DNA of 64,000 bases from Bacteroidota bacterium (GTDB lineage: Bacteria; Bacteroidota; Bacteroidia; Chitinophagales; Chitinophagaceae), in the NCBI GenBank assembly GCA_023423405.1, contig JAFAFR010000014.1, positions 427,818 to 491,817 of the forward strand, in the 5' to 3' direction. The notes beneath the pieces were generated by a model. The model searched no databases. It was not told the DNA's origin and saw only the letters and a list, made by a program, of their open reading frames with translations. Shown here in pieces: positions 25,623 through 34,936 of this stretch; the stretch's first letter is position 1; each line of letters opens with the position of its first letter. The position numbers and the translations under genes were made by a program.

Positions 25623-26012
25623 ATGGAAAAGCAAAAAAACGGATTGGGTCGTAGGAAGGAAGCGGTTACCCGCGTATTCCTGAGCAAGGGTGAAGGAAAG
25701 ATCACCGTGAACGACAAAGACTACAAAGTATATTTCCCGCTGGTATACCTGCAGAACCAGGTGGAAGCGCCGCTGAAGGCAATCGATGCGGCAGACAAAT
25801 TTGATATCATCATCAATGCTACCGGTGGTGGTGTAAAAGGACAGGCCGAAGCTGCTAAGCTGGGTATTGCCCGCGCACTGCTGGAAGTGAACGAAGAGTT
25901 CCGTCCCTTACTGAAAGCCGGAGGTTTTCTCACCCGCGATCCCCGCGGTGTGGAAAGGAAGAAACCCGGTCGCAAGAAAGCCAGGAGAAGCTTCCAGTTC
26001 AGCAAACGTTAA
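25623..26012 (+). CDS. rpsI: 30S ribosomal protein S9
   Basis: 129 residues. N-terminal GLGRRKEAVTRVFLSKGEGKITVNDK and the basic tail KKPGRKKARRSFQFSKR, whose last SKR reaches the P-site tRNA in the ribosome, are intact. It follows rplM and precedes rpsB by 21 bases. Confidence 0.98.
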   Translation: MEKQKNGLGRRKEAVTRVFLSKGEGKITVNDKDYKVYFPLVYLQNQVEAPLKAIDAADKFDIIINATGGGVKGQAEAAKLGIARALLEVNEEFRPLLKAGGFLTRDPRGVERKKPGRKKARRSFQFSKR

Positions 26013-26033
26013 CAACATCAACTTATTAATCAG

Positions 26034-26915
26034 ATGGAAACAAATACTTCTTTACAGCAGCAATTGCTTGAAGCAGGCGTACACTTCGGTCACTTGAAGA
26101 AAAAGTGGAACCCGAAGATGCTGCCCTATATCTTCGCCGAGAAGAAAGGCATTCACATCATTGATCTGAACAAGACCACGGAAAGCCTGCAGGAAGCGGC
26201 TGCTGCCCTCAAGCAGATTGCCCGCAGCGGTAAAAAGATCATGTTCGTTGGCACCAAAAAGCAGGCGAAAGAGATCGCTACGCAGTGTGCCCAGCGTGTG
26301 AACATGCCTTTTGTAACCGAGCGCTGGCTGGGTGGTATGCTCACCAACTTCAACACCGTTCGCAAGAGCGTGAAGAAAATGCAGAGCATTGAGAAAATGC
26401 TGAACGACGGCACTTTCGACAACATCACCAAGAAGGAGCGCCTGACCCTGAGCCGCGATAGGGACAAGATGGAAAAAGTGCTCGGTGGTATCGCTCAACT
26501 CGGACGCATCCCTGCTGCCCTCTTTATCATCGACATAGGCCATGAGCACATCGCCCTGGCCGAAGCCAAGCGTTTGGGCATTACCACTTTCGGCATGGTT
26601 GATACCAACTGTGATCCCAACAAGGTGGACTTCCCCATCCCGGCGAACGACGACGCTACCAAGAGCATCGCCATCATCATTGAATACATCACGGCTGCCA
26701 TCGCCGAAGGTCTTGCTGAAAGGCAGGCTGCCAAAGATGAGGACGTGGAAGAAAACAACGATGAGAACGAAAGGCGCGCAGCCCGCATGGAAGCGGAAGC
26801 CCAGGCCGAAGGCGGTCGTGGCGGACGTGGTGCAGGCCGTGGTCCCGGTAGCGGACCTGGCGGAGCCGCCAAGCGTCGTGTGCCGAGCAGCCCCAAGCGC
26901 ACCGGCGCCCGCTAA
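26034..26915 (+). CDS. rpsB: 30S ribosomal protein S2 with Gly/Arg-rich tail
   Basis: 293 residues. The S2 core is complete (LLEAGVHFGHLKKKWNPKM, then RWLGGMLTNFNTV, then IIDIGHEHIALAEAKRLGI). After the core, about 60 residues form an acidic stretch (DEDVEENNDENERR) and then a Gly/Arg/Ala/Pro tail (GGRGGRGAGRGPGSGPGG and on), ending in basic residues. The tail is not part of the conserved fold. Confidence 0.97.
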   Translation: METNTSLQQQLLEAGVHFGHLKKKWNPKMLPYIFAEKKGIHIIDLNKTTESLQEAAAALKQIARSGKKIMFVGTKKQAKEIATQCAQRVNMPFVTERWLGGMLTNFNTVRKSVKKMQSIEKMLNDGTFDNITKKERLTLSRDRDKMEKVLGGIAQLGRIPAALFIIDIGHEHIALAEAKRLGITTFGMVDTNCDPNKVDFPIPANDDATKSIAIIIEYITAAIAEGLAERQAAKDEDVEENNDENERRAARMEAEAQAEGGRGGRGAGRGPGSGPGGAAKRRVPSSPKRTGAR

Positions 26916-26955
26916 GCGAACTGAGTTTTGATTTTTGACTTTTTAATTCATTTAT

Positions 26956-27795
26956 ATGTCAACTGCAACTATTACTGCTGCGGACATCAATAAACTGCGC
27001 CAGGCAACCGGTGCGGGTATGATGGACTGTCGCAAGGCCCTTACTGAAAACAATGGTGATTTCGAAGCCGCCATCGACTGGCTGCGGAAGAAAGGCGCCA
27101 AAGTAGCTGCCCTTCGCAGCGACCGTGAGGCAAAAGAAGGCGTGGTACTGGCCCGTACAACAGCCGACAACAAAACCGGTATTGCCCTCTGCGTGAGCTG
27201 TGAAACCGATTTCGTGAGTAAGAACGCTGAGTTCGTGGCTTTCGCCCAAAGCATCATCGACGCTGCTATTGAGAATAATGTGAAGAGTGCCGAAGAGCTG
27301 AACAATGCCAGCATCAATGGCCAGAAGATCGCCGACCTGGTAAACGATAAGCTCGCTTCCATCGGTGAGAAGATCGGTATCTCCAAATTCGAGCGCATCG
27401 ATGCGGAATACGTGGCTTCTTATATCCATGGCGCCAACCGTATGGGCGTGCTGGTGGGTATGACCAAAGAAGCTCCCGAAGCCGGTAAGGACCTGGCCAT
27501 GCAGATCGCTGCTATGAACCCCGTAGCAGTAGACGCCGACGCCGTTCCTGCCGACATCGTGAGCCGTGAGAAAGCCATCATTACCGACCAGGTAGCTGCC
27601 GATCCCAAAATGGCTGGCAAGCCTGCCGAAATGATCGAAAAGATCGCTGCCGGTAAGCTCAATGCCTTCTTCAAGGAAAACACCCTGCTGGCCCAGGCCT
27701 ATGTAAAAGACGGCGCCATCAGCGTTGCAGATTACCTGAAGTCTGTGAGCCCCGATTTGAAAGTGACCAGTTTCAAGCGCGTAGCCCTCGGCTAA
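26956..27795 (+). CDS. tsf: Translation elongation factor Ts
   Basis: 279 residues. N-terminal UBA-like helix bundle and family motif LRQATGAGMMDCRKAL, followed by TDFVSKNAEF and the core with YIHGANRMGVLV. It recharges EF-Tu with GTP. Last gene of the operon, followed by a strong terminator. Confidence 0.98.
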   Translation: MSTATITAADINKLRQATGAGMMDCRKALTENNGDFEAAIDWLRKKGAKVAALRSDREAKEGVVLARTTADNKTGIALCVSCETDFVSKNAEFVAFAQSIIDAAIENNVKSAEELNNASINGQKIADLVNDKLASIGEKIGISKFERIDAEYVASYIHGANRMGVLVGMTKEAPEAGKDLAMQIAAMNPVAVDADAVPADIVSREKAIITDQVAADPKMAGKPAEMIEKIAAGKLNAFFKENTLLAQAYVKDGAISVADYLKSVSPDLKVTSFKRVALG

Positions 27796-27820
27796 GCATT
27801 GACGTGAGTTTTATAGAGAA

Positions 27821-27853
27821 GAGGCTGTTCCGCAAGGAGCAGCCTCTTTTTTT
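27821..27853 (+). terminator. Terminator of the ribosomal protein/tsf operon
   Basis: An 11-bp stem (GAGGCTGTTCC with GGAGCAGCCTC, one G-T pair) is closed by a GCAA tetraloop and followed by seven T, 25 bases after the tsf stop. Confidence 0.93.
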
Positions 27854-28013
27854 ATGGGGTGGGTGAGGGCGATGCGCCTGCCCTGGGCTTTTCCTGCTTC
27901 ACAAAGCGGGCTGCAGAAACCGTGTTTTTCCGGGTGTTTACTTTGAAGGATTGTTGTTATTATGCATGCTGCAGGCAATTGGATTTGATGTACGAGGGCC
28001 GGCACTTAGTGTG

Positions 28014-28931
28014 ATGAATCAGGAGCTAACCATATCGCAAAAACAGATTGAAAACCGGATTTTTACTGTTCGGGGTGTTCAGGTCATGATAGACCGCGAC
28101 CTGGCGGATATGTACCAGGTGGAAACGAAGGTCTTGAATCAGTCGGTAAAGAGGAATATAGACCGTTTCCCGGAGTCTTTTCGATTTCAGTTGACTGAAG
28201 AGGAAACAAAAGGGCTTATTACCGGTAGTGACAATACCGACCGTTCAAGGTCACAATTTGTGACCTTGAACGGTCGGCGTGGCCAGAACATCAAATATCT
28301 GCCCTACGCTTTTACCGAACAGGGAGTGGCTATGCTCTCGGCTGTTCTGCGTAGTGAAACGGCTGTTAAAGTAAGCATTGAGATCATCCACGCATTTGTA
28401 GAAATGCGGAGAATAATAGCTTTTCACAGCAGCCTGTTACAACGAATGGAAGGCGTTGAACGCAGGCAATTGGAAGCCGATCACAGGTTTGAGCAAATAT
28501 TCAGGGCGCTGGAAAGAAAAGATATCGTATCCAACCAGGGCATTTTTTTCGACGGGCAGGTTTTTGACGCCTATGAACTGGTTTCCAGGCTGATCCGTTC
28601 CGCCAGCCAAAGCATTGTGTTGATTGATAATTACATGGATGAAACCACGCTCACACATTTGGCAAAAAAGAGAAGAGATGTAAAAGTTTCACTCCTTACC
28701 AGGAACATAAGTAAACAACTGGCGTTGGATCTGCAAAAAGCCAATGAACAGTATAGCGGATTTGAAGCCAGGCCATTTAACAAAAGCCACGATCGTTTTT
28801 TGATCATCGATAACAAGGAAGTGTATCATCTCGGTGCTTCGTTGAAAGACCTGGGCAAAAAATGGTTTGCTTTTTCTAAAATGGACAAAAGTTCGGTGGA
28901 GAGTGTTTTAAAAGAAATGGACAATTTGTAA
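28014..28931 (+). CDS. ORF6N-domain protein with PLD-like C-terminal domain
   Basis: 305 residues from MNQELTISQKQIENRIF; 21 further codons upstream are open but do not look coding. ORF6N (KilA-N related) DNA-binding domain at about 10-100: VRGVQVMIDRDLADMYQVETKVLNQSVKRNIDRFPESFRFQL. The C-terminal 110 residues (ASQSIVLIDNYMDETTLTHLA, then FNKSHDRFLIIDNKEVYHLGASLKDLG) look like a phospholipase-D-type half with SHDRF in place of HKD. ORF6N proteins are common in phage and mobile DNA, yet no other mobile gene is near. Function unknown. Confidence 0.8.
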   Translation: MNQELTISQKQIENRIFTVRGVQVMIDRDLADMYQVETKVLNQSVKRNIDRFPESFRFQLTEEETKGLITGSDNTDRSRSQFVTLNGRRGQNIKYLPYAFTEQGVAMLSAVLRSETAVKVSIEIIHAFVEMRRIIAFHSSLLQRMEGVERRQLEADHRFEQIFRALERKDIVSNQGIFFDGQVFDAYELVSRLIRSASQSIVLIDNYMDETTLTHLAKKRRDVKVSLLTRNISKQLALDLQKANEQYSGFEARPFNKSHDRFLIIDNKEVYHLGASLKDLGKKWFAFSKMDKSSVESVLKEMDNL

Positions 28932-28948
28932 TTCACTTTAGATTCTAC

Positions 28949-30757
28949 CTATTCCTGCTTAATATCTTTCCAGCCGGCGCGACCGATTTTCTGCAGCAGC
29001 AGGGTACTTGCTATGACACTCAGCACTGCTACAATACTCACTACCGGAAGAAAACGATAGAGCAGAAAATGTCCGCCTCCCACCAGCCCAGAAACCAGGA
29101 GCAGGAAAATGGCCTGTAAAAAACTGCTGCCCTTGTTTTGCGTAATAGGCGGCAGCGAAGCCGGTAATTTCCGGTGCTGCACCCAAACTACCAGGCAACA
29201 GATGGCGAGCTGGTTGCTGAGTGCGAGCACCAGGTTGGGAAGTATCACCGGGCCAATCCAGCCAAGTCCCACTATAGTAAGCAACAGTGCAATGGGGAGG
29301 TAAAACTTTGCCAGTATGGCCTTGAAACTGCCCAGCAGCAGTGGCCCCGGCGCTGCCAGGGGGCTCACCCAAAAGATCCAGGATGCTTTGTATTGTGAAC
29401 TGTGACTCACTTGCTGCAGGGCATTGAAAAGAATGAAGGAGCTGAAATAGATCATGCCCAGGAATACGGGGACGAGTTGGTCCGCTGTAGTGTAACCACT
29501 GAAGTGCCGGTAAAAGCTCAGGAAGAACCAAACCGCCAGGTATCCGAAAGTTGGATACACTTTCATTTTGAATTCGCGGTTGCGGGCGGTCCATTTCCAG
29601 CAGAACAGGAAGGCGGCGACTTCGGGCCGGCTGCGGCAGAACCAGGCGGCCAGCTTTTCAGCAAGTGAAGCCGGGCGTACAACAGCGGCCAACGGTTGAG
29701 GGCTGGTGGGCATTGCAGTTGCGCCTGTATACGCGGGCGACAGACTTTGCCCCGCCGCCTGCAAATCGGTACCATTATGTCCAGTGGCTTGCGGAAGGGC
29801 TGCGAGCCTATTGGTGAAAGCGGGCGCCAGGAAACGCACCACCAGCCAGATGCTCCCTGCGCTGCAGGCCAGCGACAGCAGGAACCAGGGCCAGCGGCCG
29901 GGCGCCTGTCCGCTTACAAATTCCCAGGCCGCAGCGAACCAAAAAGGTGGTAATAACCGTGCATAGGAAATATCGGTTATGCTAAACCGTTGGACGGCTT
30001 CCATATCGGCCACTCTTGGCACCAGTTGGTATCCGCCATAGAGTACCACAGCAAAAACGATCTGGAACCAGGATATGATCGACTGGAATCGCTGCGCGGT
30101 GGTAAACCGGAGCACCAGCAGGTAAACAGCGTTGATCAGGAAGATAGTAAAGCCGCAGGCCACCACCATGAGACAGAGCAGGGCCACCGCCGCGGCCCAT
30201 CCCTGGCGCAGGAATAAAAAAACGGTTACCGGCAGCGCCATTGGCAGCAGCAGGCGGCTGAGGTGTACCACTATGTGCAACACTTTAGCCAGCAGCACAG
30301 TGCGGTCGTTCACTGGCCGTGGCAGCAGGATGCTGTTATCGCGCACATCGATGAGCACCGATGTAAAATCCGTGATCAGCAGGGAGGCCAACATAAAAAG
30401 AAAGGCGGAGAAAAAGAAAAACAGGTGGGTGATGGCATCGCGACCGGTATGAAAAAAGACCAGGTAAATAAACCCGATTACCAGCGACATGAGGAGGGTG
30501 AACAAAGTGGCATTGCTCATACCTTTTTTGTGCTGACCGGCGCCACCTTGCTGGAAAGCGCCGGGGCGCCGGTCGTCCATCAGCAATTTGTAAAACAGGA
30601 TGAGCTTTAGTTGCGGCAGGTCGGCTCCCAACTGCCGGTAGATTCCGCCGGGCAGGATTACCAACCGGTACAACAGCCGGCTCAGCACATTGAACCGGCC
30701 CCGCGGCGCAGGCGTTTGTACAACAGTATCAGGAATCGGCTGCATGATTTTCGGCAT
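28949..30757 (-). CDS. ABC-2 type exporter permease
   Basis: 602 residues with about 12-14 hydrophobic helices in two blocks (90-250 and 420-595), joined by a Pro/Ala-rich loop near 320-350. It belongs with the ATPase gene just upstream, which it overlaps by 29 bases if the first ATG is used; MQPIPDTVV four codons later is another choice. The exported substrate is unknown. No close match to a named family is apparent from motifs. Confidence 0.8.
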   Translation of the reverse strand: MPKIMQPIPDTVVQTPAPRGRFNVLSRLLYRLVILPGGIYRQLGADLPQLKLILFYKLLMDDRRPGAFQQGGAGQHKKGMSNATLFTLLMSLVIGFIYLVFFHTGRDAITHLFFFFSAFLFMLASLLITDFTSVLIDVRDNSILLPRPVNDRTVLLAKVLHIVVHLSRLLLPMALPVTVFLFLRQGWAAAVALLCLMVVACGFTIFLINAVYLLVLRFTTAQRFQSIISWFQIVFAVVLYGGYQLVPRVADMEAVQRFSITDISYARLLPPFWFAAAWEFVSGQAPGRWPWFLLSLACSAGSIWLVVRFLAPAFTNRLAALPQATGHNGTDLQAAGQSLSPAYTGATAMPTSPQPLAAVVRPASLAEKLAAWFCRSRPEVAAFLFCWKWTARNREFKMKVYPTFGYLAVWFFLSFYRHFSGYTTADQLVPVFLGMIYFSSFILFNALQQVSHSSQYKASWIFWVSPLAAPGPLLLGSFKAILAKFYLPIALLLTIVGLGWIGPVILPNLVLALSNQLAICCLVVWVQHRKLPASLPPITQNKGSSFLQAIFLLLVSGLVGGGHFLLYRFLPVVSIVAVLSVIASTLLLQKIGRAGWKDIKQE

Positions 30758-31529
30758 CGTTGTGTACGGCCGCTACCAGGCTGGAGGCGGCATGGTGGAG
30801 GGTATCATTGGCGGTGAGCCGTGCAAAAATATGTTCCAGGCTTTGGTTGCCCATACTGGCCTGCAGTTCACTGAAACTGCCATCGGCCACAATGTCGCCG
30901 TCGTTCAGCAGCACAATGCGATGGCTCACTTTTTCCACCACGTCCATCATGTGGCTGCAATAAAAAATAGTTTTTCCATCTGCGGCCAGTTGGCTGATCA
31001 GCTCTTTCACAATGATCACGCTGTTGGCGTCAAGCCCGCTCAGCGGTTCATCCAGGATGAGGATATCGGGGTTGTGCAGCAGGCCCGATACCAGCAACAC
31101 TTTCTGCCGCATGCCTTTGCTGTAACCATCCATGCGCTGGTGCATTACATCTGCCAGGCCAAAAGCAGTGAGCATGCGTGTGATCCTTTCTGCGGTCACC
31201 TGTTTGGGCAGTTGGTACAATCCGGCCACCAGGTCCAGGAACTCCCAGGCCGTGAGCACTTCGTAGAGATCGGCCATTTCAGGCACATAGCCGATCAGTT
31301 TCTTGATGGCCAGCGGATCTTCCCGCAGGTCGATACCCTTCACCTGCACAGTGCCTTCAAAGTCGGGAATGAGCCCGCAGAGGATTTTCACCGTAGTGCT
31401 TTTGCCGGCGCCGTTGGGGCCAATATAGCCAATCACTTCGCCGGGATAAACAGACAGGTTGATGTTGCGGAGCACCTCCTTGCTCCCATAAGATTTGCGG
31501 AGGTTCTCCATTCGGATGACGGGTTCCAT
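30729..31529 (-). CDS. ABC transporter ATP-binding protein
   Basis: 266 residues from MEPVIRMENLRKSYGSKEVL. Walker A GPNGAGKST, signature YSKGMRQKV, Walker B ILILDEPLSGLD and the H-loop CSHMMD are all present. It is a CcmA/drug-exporter type ATPase working with the following permease. It is divergent from pyrH with 55 bases between the two ATGs. Confidence 0.92.
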   Translation of the reverse strand: MEPVIRMENLRKSYGSKEVLRNINLSVYPGEVIGYIGPNGAGKSTTVKILCGLIPDFEGTVQVKGIDLREDPLAIKKLIGYVPEMADLYEVLTAWEFLDLVAGLYQLPKQVTAERITRMLTAFGLADVMHQRMDGYSKGMRQKVLLVSGLLHNPDILILDEPLSGLDANSVIIVKELISQLAADGKTIFYCSHMMDVVEKVSHRIVLLNDGDIVADGSFSELQASMGNQSLEHIFARLTANDTLHHAASSLVAAVHNDAENHAADS

Positions 31530-31584
31530 ATGCTGGAAAGATAAAAATATCCTTTCTTTGCACCACATCGAAATAGAACAGCTT

Positions 31585-32310
31585 ATGACACCCAAGTACA
31601 AGCGCATATTGGTGAAATTATCGGGGGAAGCATTGATGGGCGAAACCGGCGGCGCCGGCTACGAGCCTATGAGCCCGGCCATTATTTCACAATATGCCCG
31701 GGAGATCAAGGCTGTGGCGGAAGCGGGCGTGGAAGTGGCCCTCGTCATCGGCGGCGGCAATATTTACCGCGGTATGAACGAGGCGGAAACAGGGATCGAA
31801 AGGGCGCACGGCGATTATATGGGCATGCTGGCCACGGTGATCAACGGCATGGCCATCCAGGCTGCCCTGGAAAAAGAGGGTGTTTTCACCCGACTACAGA
31901 GCGCCATCAAAATGGAGCAGATCGCCGAGCCTTATATCCGGCGCCGGGCCATCCGCCACCTGGAAAAGCACCGCGTGGTGATCTTTGGAGCCGGTACCGG
32001 TAATCCCTATTTCACCACCGATACGGCCGGTTCGCTCCGCGCCATAGAGATCAAGGCCGATGTGATCCTCAAGGGCACGCGGGTAGACGGCATTTACACC
32101 GCAGACCCCGAAAAAGATCCCAGCGCCACCAAGTTCGAGACCATCAGTTTCCGCGATTGCATCAACCGTAACCTGAAAGTGATGGATATGACCGCTTTCA
32201 CCCTCTGTATGGAAAACAACCTGCCCATCATCGTATTCGACATGAACAAACCGGGCAACCTCATGAGAGTGGTAAATGGGGAATCTGTAGGCACCCTGGT
32301 ACAGGGATAA
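31585..32310 (+). CDS. pyrH: UMP kinase
   Basis: 241 residues from MTPKYKRILVKLSGEALMG. The amino-acid-kinase fold shows ALVIGGGNIYRG, the DYMGMLATVINGMA segment and GTGNPYFTTDTAGSLRAIEI, typical of bacterial UMP kinase. It makes UDP for pyrimidine nucleotide supply. Single gene, with a short hairpin after the stop. Confidence 0.96.
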   Translation: MTPKYKRILVKLSGEALMGETGGAGYEPMSPAIISQYAREIKAVAEAGVEVALVIGGGNIYRGMNEAETGIERAHGDYMGMLATVINGMAIQAALEKEGVFTRLQSAIKMEQIAEPYIRRRAIRHLEKHRVVIFGAGTGNPYFTTDTAGSLRAIEIKADVILKGTRVDGIYTADPEKDPSATKFETISFRDCINRNLKVMDMTAFTLCMENNLPIIVFDMNKPGNLMRVVNGESVGTLVQG

Positions 32311-32419
32311 CGCGTAGTTTTACGCGAAACGAGCGTATCGCTTGCAAGGATGCATATTCCTTATTACATTAGCAGACCCATCTAGATCCCATGGAAGCCG
32401 GCTATAGGAATTTTTCCTA
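32311..32419 (+). other. Intergenic hairpins after pyrH
   Basis: CGCGTA-GTTT-TACGCG (32311-32326) follows the pyrH stop directly, without a T run. TAGGAA-TTT-TTCCTA (32405-32419) lies 15 bases before the coiled-coil gene. The first could slow or stabilise the 3' end; the second could influence translation of the next gene. Confidence 0.35.
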
Positions 32420-32434
32420 AAACTCCGAACCATT

Positions 32435-33472
32435 ATGATGACGATAATGCAATTATTGGAAATCAGGATCTCCGTGGGGCTGACTGAAATAATCATCTTC
32501 CAGGTGGGCGCCATTGTTCTTGGATTCGCCCTCCATCTCTTCCTTACTTCCCGAAAAAATACCCGTCTCCAGATGGAGCAGGCCGAGCATTCTGAGGCTG
32601 CGCAGGAAGCGGATGAATGGAAACTCAAATACTTCAATGATACCGAAGAGTTGGAGAAAAAACTCGCCAACCTGCAACACGAACTGAAGCAGTCGCGCGA
32701 GAACGAACAATTTCTTTCCATCGAAATCGACTCGGTACGTAAGGAAAGAGAAGAGCTCCTAGAGCAGCAGGCGGAAGAACTTGCCGCCACCCCCCAGAGA
32801 CAAACCGGCAACTACCTGGAACAGTTGCAGGATGCGCAGCAGCACATGCTGCAGTACAACCAACGCGTGCACCAGTTGCTGTCACAGATCGAAGGCCTCA
32901 AGGCCATGGAACAGCAGCAACTGGAATTGCAGCAGGCCAATGAATTGCTGAACCGGCAGATGACCGACATGCGTTCGCAACTGCTGGAAAAAGACAACGA
33001 TATCCGCCAGCTCCGTCAGCAGAACCGCCTGGGCGATGAAATGCAGCAGCGGCTGGAAAGAGTGTACGGCGACTACAACAGCCTGCTCGAAAAAATGCAG
33101 AAACTGGAAGAGCATGTGGCCAATAGCCAGAAAGAAGGCTCCAGCTACGCAGAACTGCAGGACGCTTATTTCAAAGTGAGCAAGGAACTGGATGAACTCA
33201 AAGTAAAATACCTTAACCTGCTTGAAGAGACCCAGCGCAGCACCCGCTCACTCGCCGAACTGGACGACCGTTTGCGGGAGGTCAATTTCCAGCGCTCGCA
33301 ATTGCAGAAAAAAGTAACCTATCTCGAAGAACTGAACCGCGACCTGCAACAGGTGGCCGAGCACCATAACAAATTGCACAGCCAGTTGCGCCGTCTCTCT
33401 GAAATAGAACAGTTGCTGGCCAAAGCCACGCAGCTTTCTTCCGGAGCCGACAAAGAAGAAGGCGGTATATAA
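32435..33472 (+). CDS. Membrane-anchored coiled-coil protein
   Basis: 345 residues. One membrane helix (about 15-38) is followed by almost continuous coiled coil from 45 to 335, rich in Glu, Gln, Leu and Lys with heptad spacing. There is no enzymatic motif. It is probably a structural or scaffold protein of the inner membrane facing the cytoplasm. I do not recognise a named family. pdxH follows 36 bases later. Confidence 0.75.
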   Translation: MMTIMQLLEIRISVGLTEIIIFQVGAIVLGFALHLFLTSRKNTRLQMEQAEHSEAAQEADEWKLKYFNDTEELEKKLANLQHELKQSRENEQFLSIEIDSVRKEREELLEQQAEELAATPQRQTGNYLEQLQDAQQHMLQYNQRVHQLLSQIEGLKAMEQQQLELQQANELLNRQMTDMRSQLLEKDNDIRQLRQQNRLGDEMQQRLERVYGDYNSLLEKMQKLEEHVANSQKEGSSYAELQDAYFKVSKELDELKVKYLNLLEETQRSTRSLAELDDRLREVNFQRSQLQKKVTYLEELNRDLQQVAEHHNKLHSQLRRLSEIEQLLAKATQLSSGADKEEGGI

Positions 33473-33508
33473 AACTTTTCTCCCAACTTTGCGGAAAGCA
33501 GTAGTAGT

Positions 33509-34150
33509 ATGTCATCCATTGCTGATATCCGCACCGATTACCGCCAGCACGCTTTGGACGAAGCAGCAGCAGCCGACCATCCCATCCGCCAGTTCGACCG
33601 TTGGTGGCAGGAAGCCGTGAACAGCCGCATTGAAGAAGTGAACGCCATGACCCTGGCAACAGCCTCTTCAGATGGTATCCCAAGCGCCCGCATTGTGCTG
33701 CTGAAAGATTACGACGACCGGGGATTTGTTTTTTACACCAATTACAACAGTTTTAAAGGCACCCAGATCGAAGAAAATCCGCGTGCCTGTATTGTTTTTT
33801 TCTGGAAGGAACTGGAAAGGCAGGTACGCATTACGGGTGTGATGGAAAAAGTGAGTGCGGCCGAAAGCGACGCCTATTTCAACAGCCGCCCCGAGCAAAG
33901 TAGGCTGGGCGCCTGGGCCAGTCCGCAGAGCCAGGTGATACCCAATCGCGAAACCCTGCAAATAAAACTGGATGAGTTGCACCAGCAATACAGCAACGGC
34001 GCTGTTCCGCGTCCGCCGCACTGGGGTGGTTACCGGCTGAAGCCCGTCACCATCGAGTTTTGGCAGGGACGTGCCAGCCGCCTGCACGATCGCCTGCAAT
34101 ACACACTGGAAGAATCCGGAAAATGGAAAAGGGAGCGCCTGGCCCCCTAG
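33509..34150 (+). CDS. pdxH: Pyridoxamine 5'-phosphate oxidase
   Basis: 213 residues. FMN-binding and substrate blocks RIVLLKDYDDRGFVFYTNYNSFKG, RQVRITGVMEK and the C-terminal PPHWGGYRLKPVTIEFWQGRASRLHDR are the PdxH signature. It makes pyridoxal phosphate from pyridoxine or pyridoxamine phosphate using oxygen. Confidence 0.96.
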   Translation: MSSIADIRTDYRQHALDEAAAADHPIRQFDRWWQEAVNSRIEEVNAMTLATASSDGIPSARIVLLKDYDDRGFVFYTNYNSFKGTQIEENPRACIVFFWKELERQVRITGVMEKVSAAESDAYFNSRPEQSRLGAWASPQSQVIPNRETLQIKLDELHQQYSNGAVPRPPHWGGYRLKPVTIEFWQGRASRLHDRLQYTLEESGKWKRERLAP

Positions 34151-34196
34151 TCAGATACGGATCATCCTTTTGCTGCCGGCTGGCGGCTGCGTTGCA

Positions 34197-34310
34197 TCAG
34201 GCTTTGGCTGCTTTGGCCTTTTTTGCCTGCGCCGGGCGAGCCGGACGGCTTTTGCCGAAAGAACCTTTGAAGATTTTTCCTTTTTTGGTTTTTTTATCTC
34301 CTCTTCCCAT
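34197..34310 (-). CDS. 30S ribosomal protein THX
   Basis: A 37-residue gene: MGRGDKKTKKGKIFKGSFGK at the start, then a basic Ala/Lys tail ending in KAKAAKA. MG(R/K)GDKK(T/S)K(K/R)GKI is the signature of the small THX protein that stabilises the 30S subunit in Thermus and Bacteroidota. It lies downstream of HU on the same strand, after the HU terminator. Confidence 0.85.
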   Translation of the reverse strand: MGRGDKKTKKGKIFKGSFGKSRPARPAQAKKAKAAKA

Positions 34311-34347
34311 GATAGTGATTTTTGTTGTTTAAGGACACAAAGCTAAT

Positions 34348-34377
34348 AAAAAAACGGCTGCCGGATAAGGGCAGCCG
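34348..34377 (-). terminator. Terminator after the HU gene
   Basis: On the minus strand CGGCTGCC pairs with GGCAGCCG (34370-34377 with 34355-34362) around a 7-base loop, followed by a run of seven T. It ends HU transcription before THX. Confidence 0.9.
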
Positions 34378-34398
34378 CTCAATGCTGTGGGCGCAGTG

Positions 34399-34668
34399 TT
34401 ATAATTTAGAAGAAAGCTCTTTACCTGCCTTGAAGCGGGCAACTTTCTTAGCCTTAATCTTGATAACGGCTCCGGTCTGGGGGTTACGGCCATTGCGGGC
34501 AGCCCTTTTGGAAACAGAGAAAGTACCAAATCCAACCAGCGTTACTTTACCACCACCTTTCAGTGTTTTGGTAACAGCTTCAATGAAAGAATCCAGCGCC
34601 TCGTTTGCTTGGGTCTTTGTGATACCGGCGTCATCGGCGATCTTGGCGATTAATTCAGCTTTGTTCAT
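34399..34668 (-). CDS. DNA-binding protein HU
   Basis: 89 residues from MNKAELIAKIADDAGITKTQANEAL. The DNA-binding arm VGFGTFSVSKRAARNGRNPQTG with its tip proline is complete. The frame is open upstream, but the clear promoter at 34698-34727 and the conserved start fix this ATG. It compacts DNA as a dimer. Confidence 0.96.
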   Translation of the reverse strand: MNKAELIAKIADDAGITKTQANEALDSFIEAVTKTLKGGGKVTLVGFGTFSVSKRAARNGRNPQTGAVIKIKAKKVARFKAGKELSSKL

Positions 34669-34697
34669 AGTGTGAAATTTTAGAATTTTAAGCAGAA

Positions 34698-34727
34698 CAA
34701 ATATAGACGGTTTTTGATTCCAACAAA
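34698..34727 (-). promoter_or_regulatory. Promoter of the HU gene
   Basis: On the minus strand TTTG (34724-34727), an 18-base spacer and TATATTTG (34698-34705) give a textbook Bacteroidota promoter. Transcription starts about 25 bases before the HU ATG. The rest of the gap to 34936 shows no gene. Confidence 0.8.
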
Positions 34728-34936
34728 TTTTTTCCAATCTTTTTTTGAAATCCATTCCGCTCCCTGGAACCCGCACCAACAGCGCATTCGAGCCGATCAG
34801 CCCTTTTGTAAATGAGGCTGCTGTTTGCAACAATTTTGCCGAAACCCTTACTGGCGGCCTGTTTCACGGGTTTTCCCCTGGAATCCACGCCCGGCGGGCA
34901 TTCCGTTATCCACAAGTATTGCACAGGTGATAAAAA

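Noticed and set aside
34678..34936. Gene upstream of HU in the open frame before its ATG
   Set aside because: The HU promoter lies in this stretch and the translated sequence has no family features.
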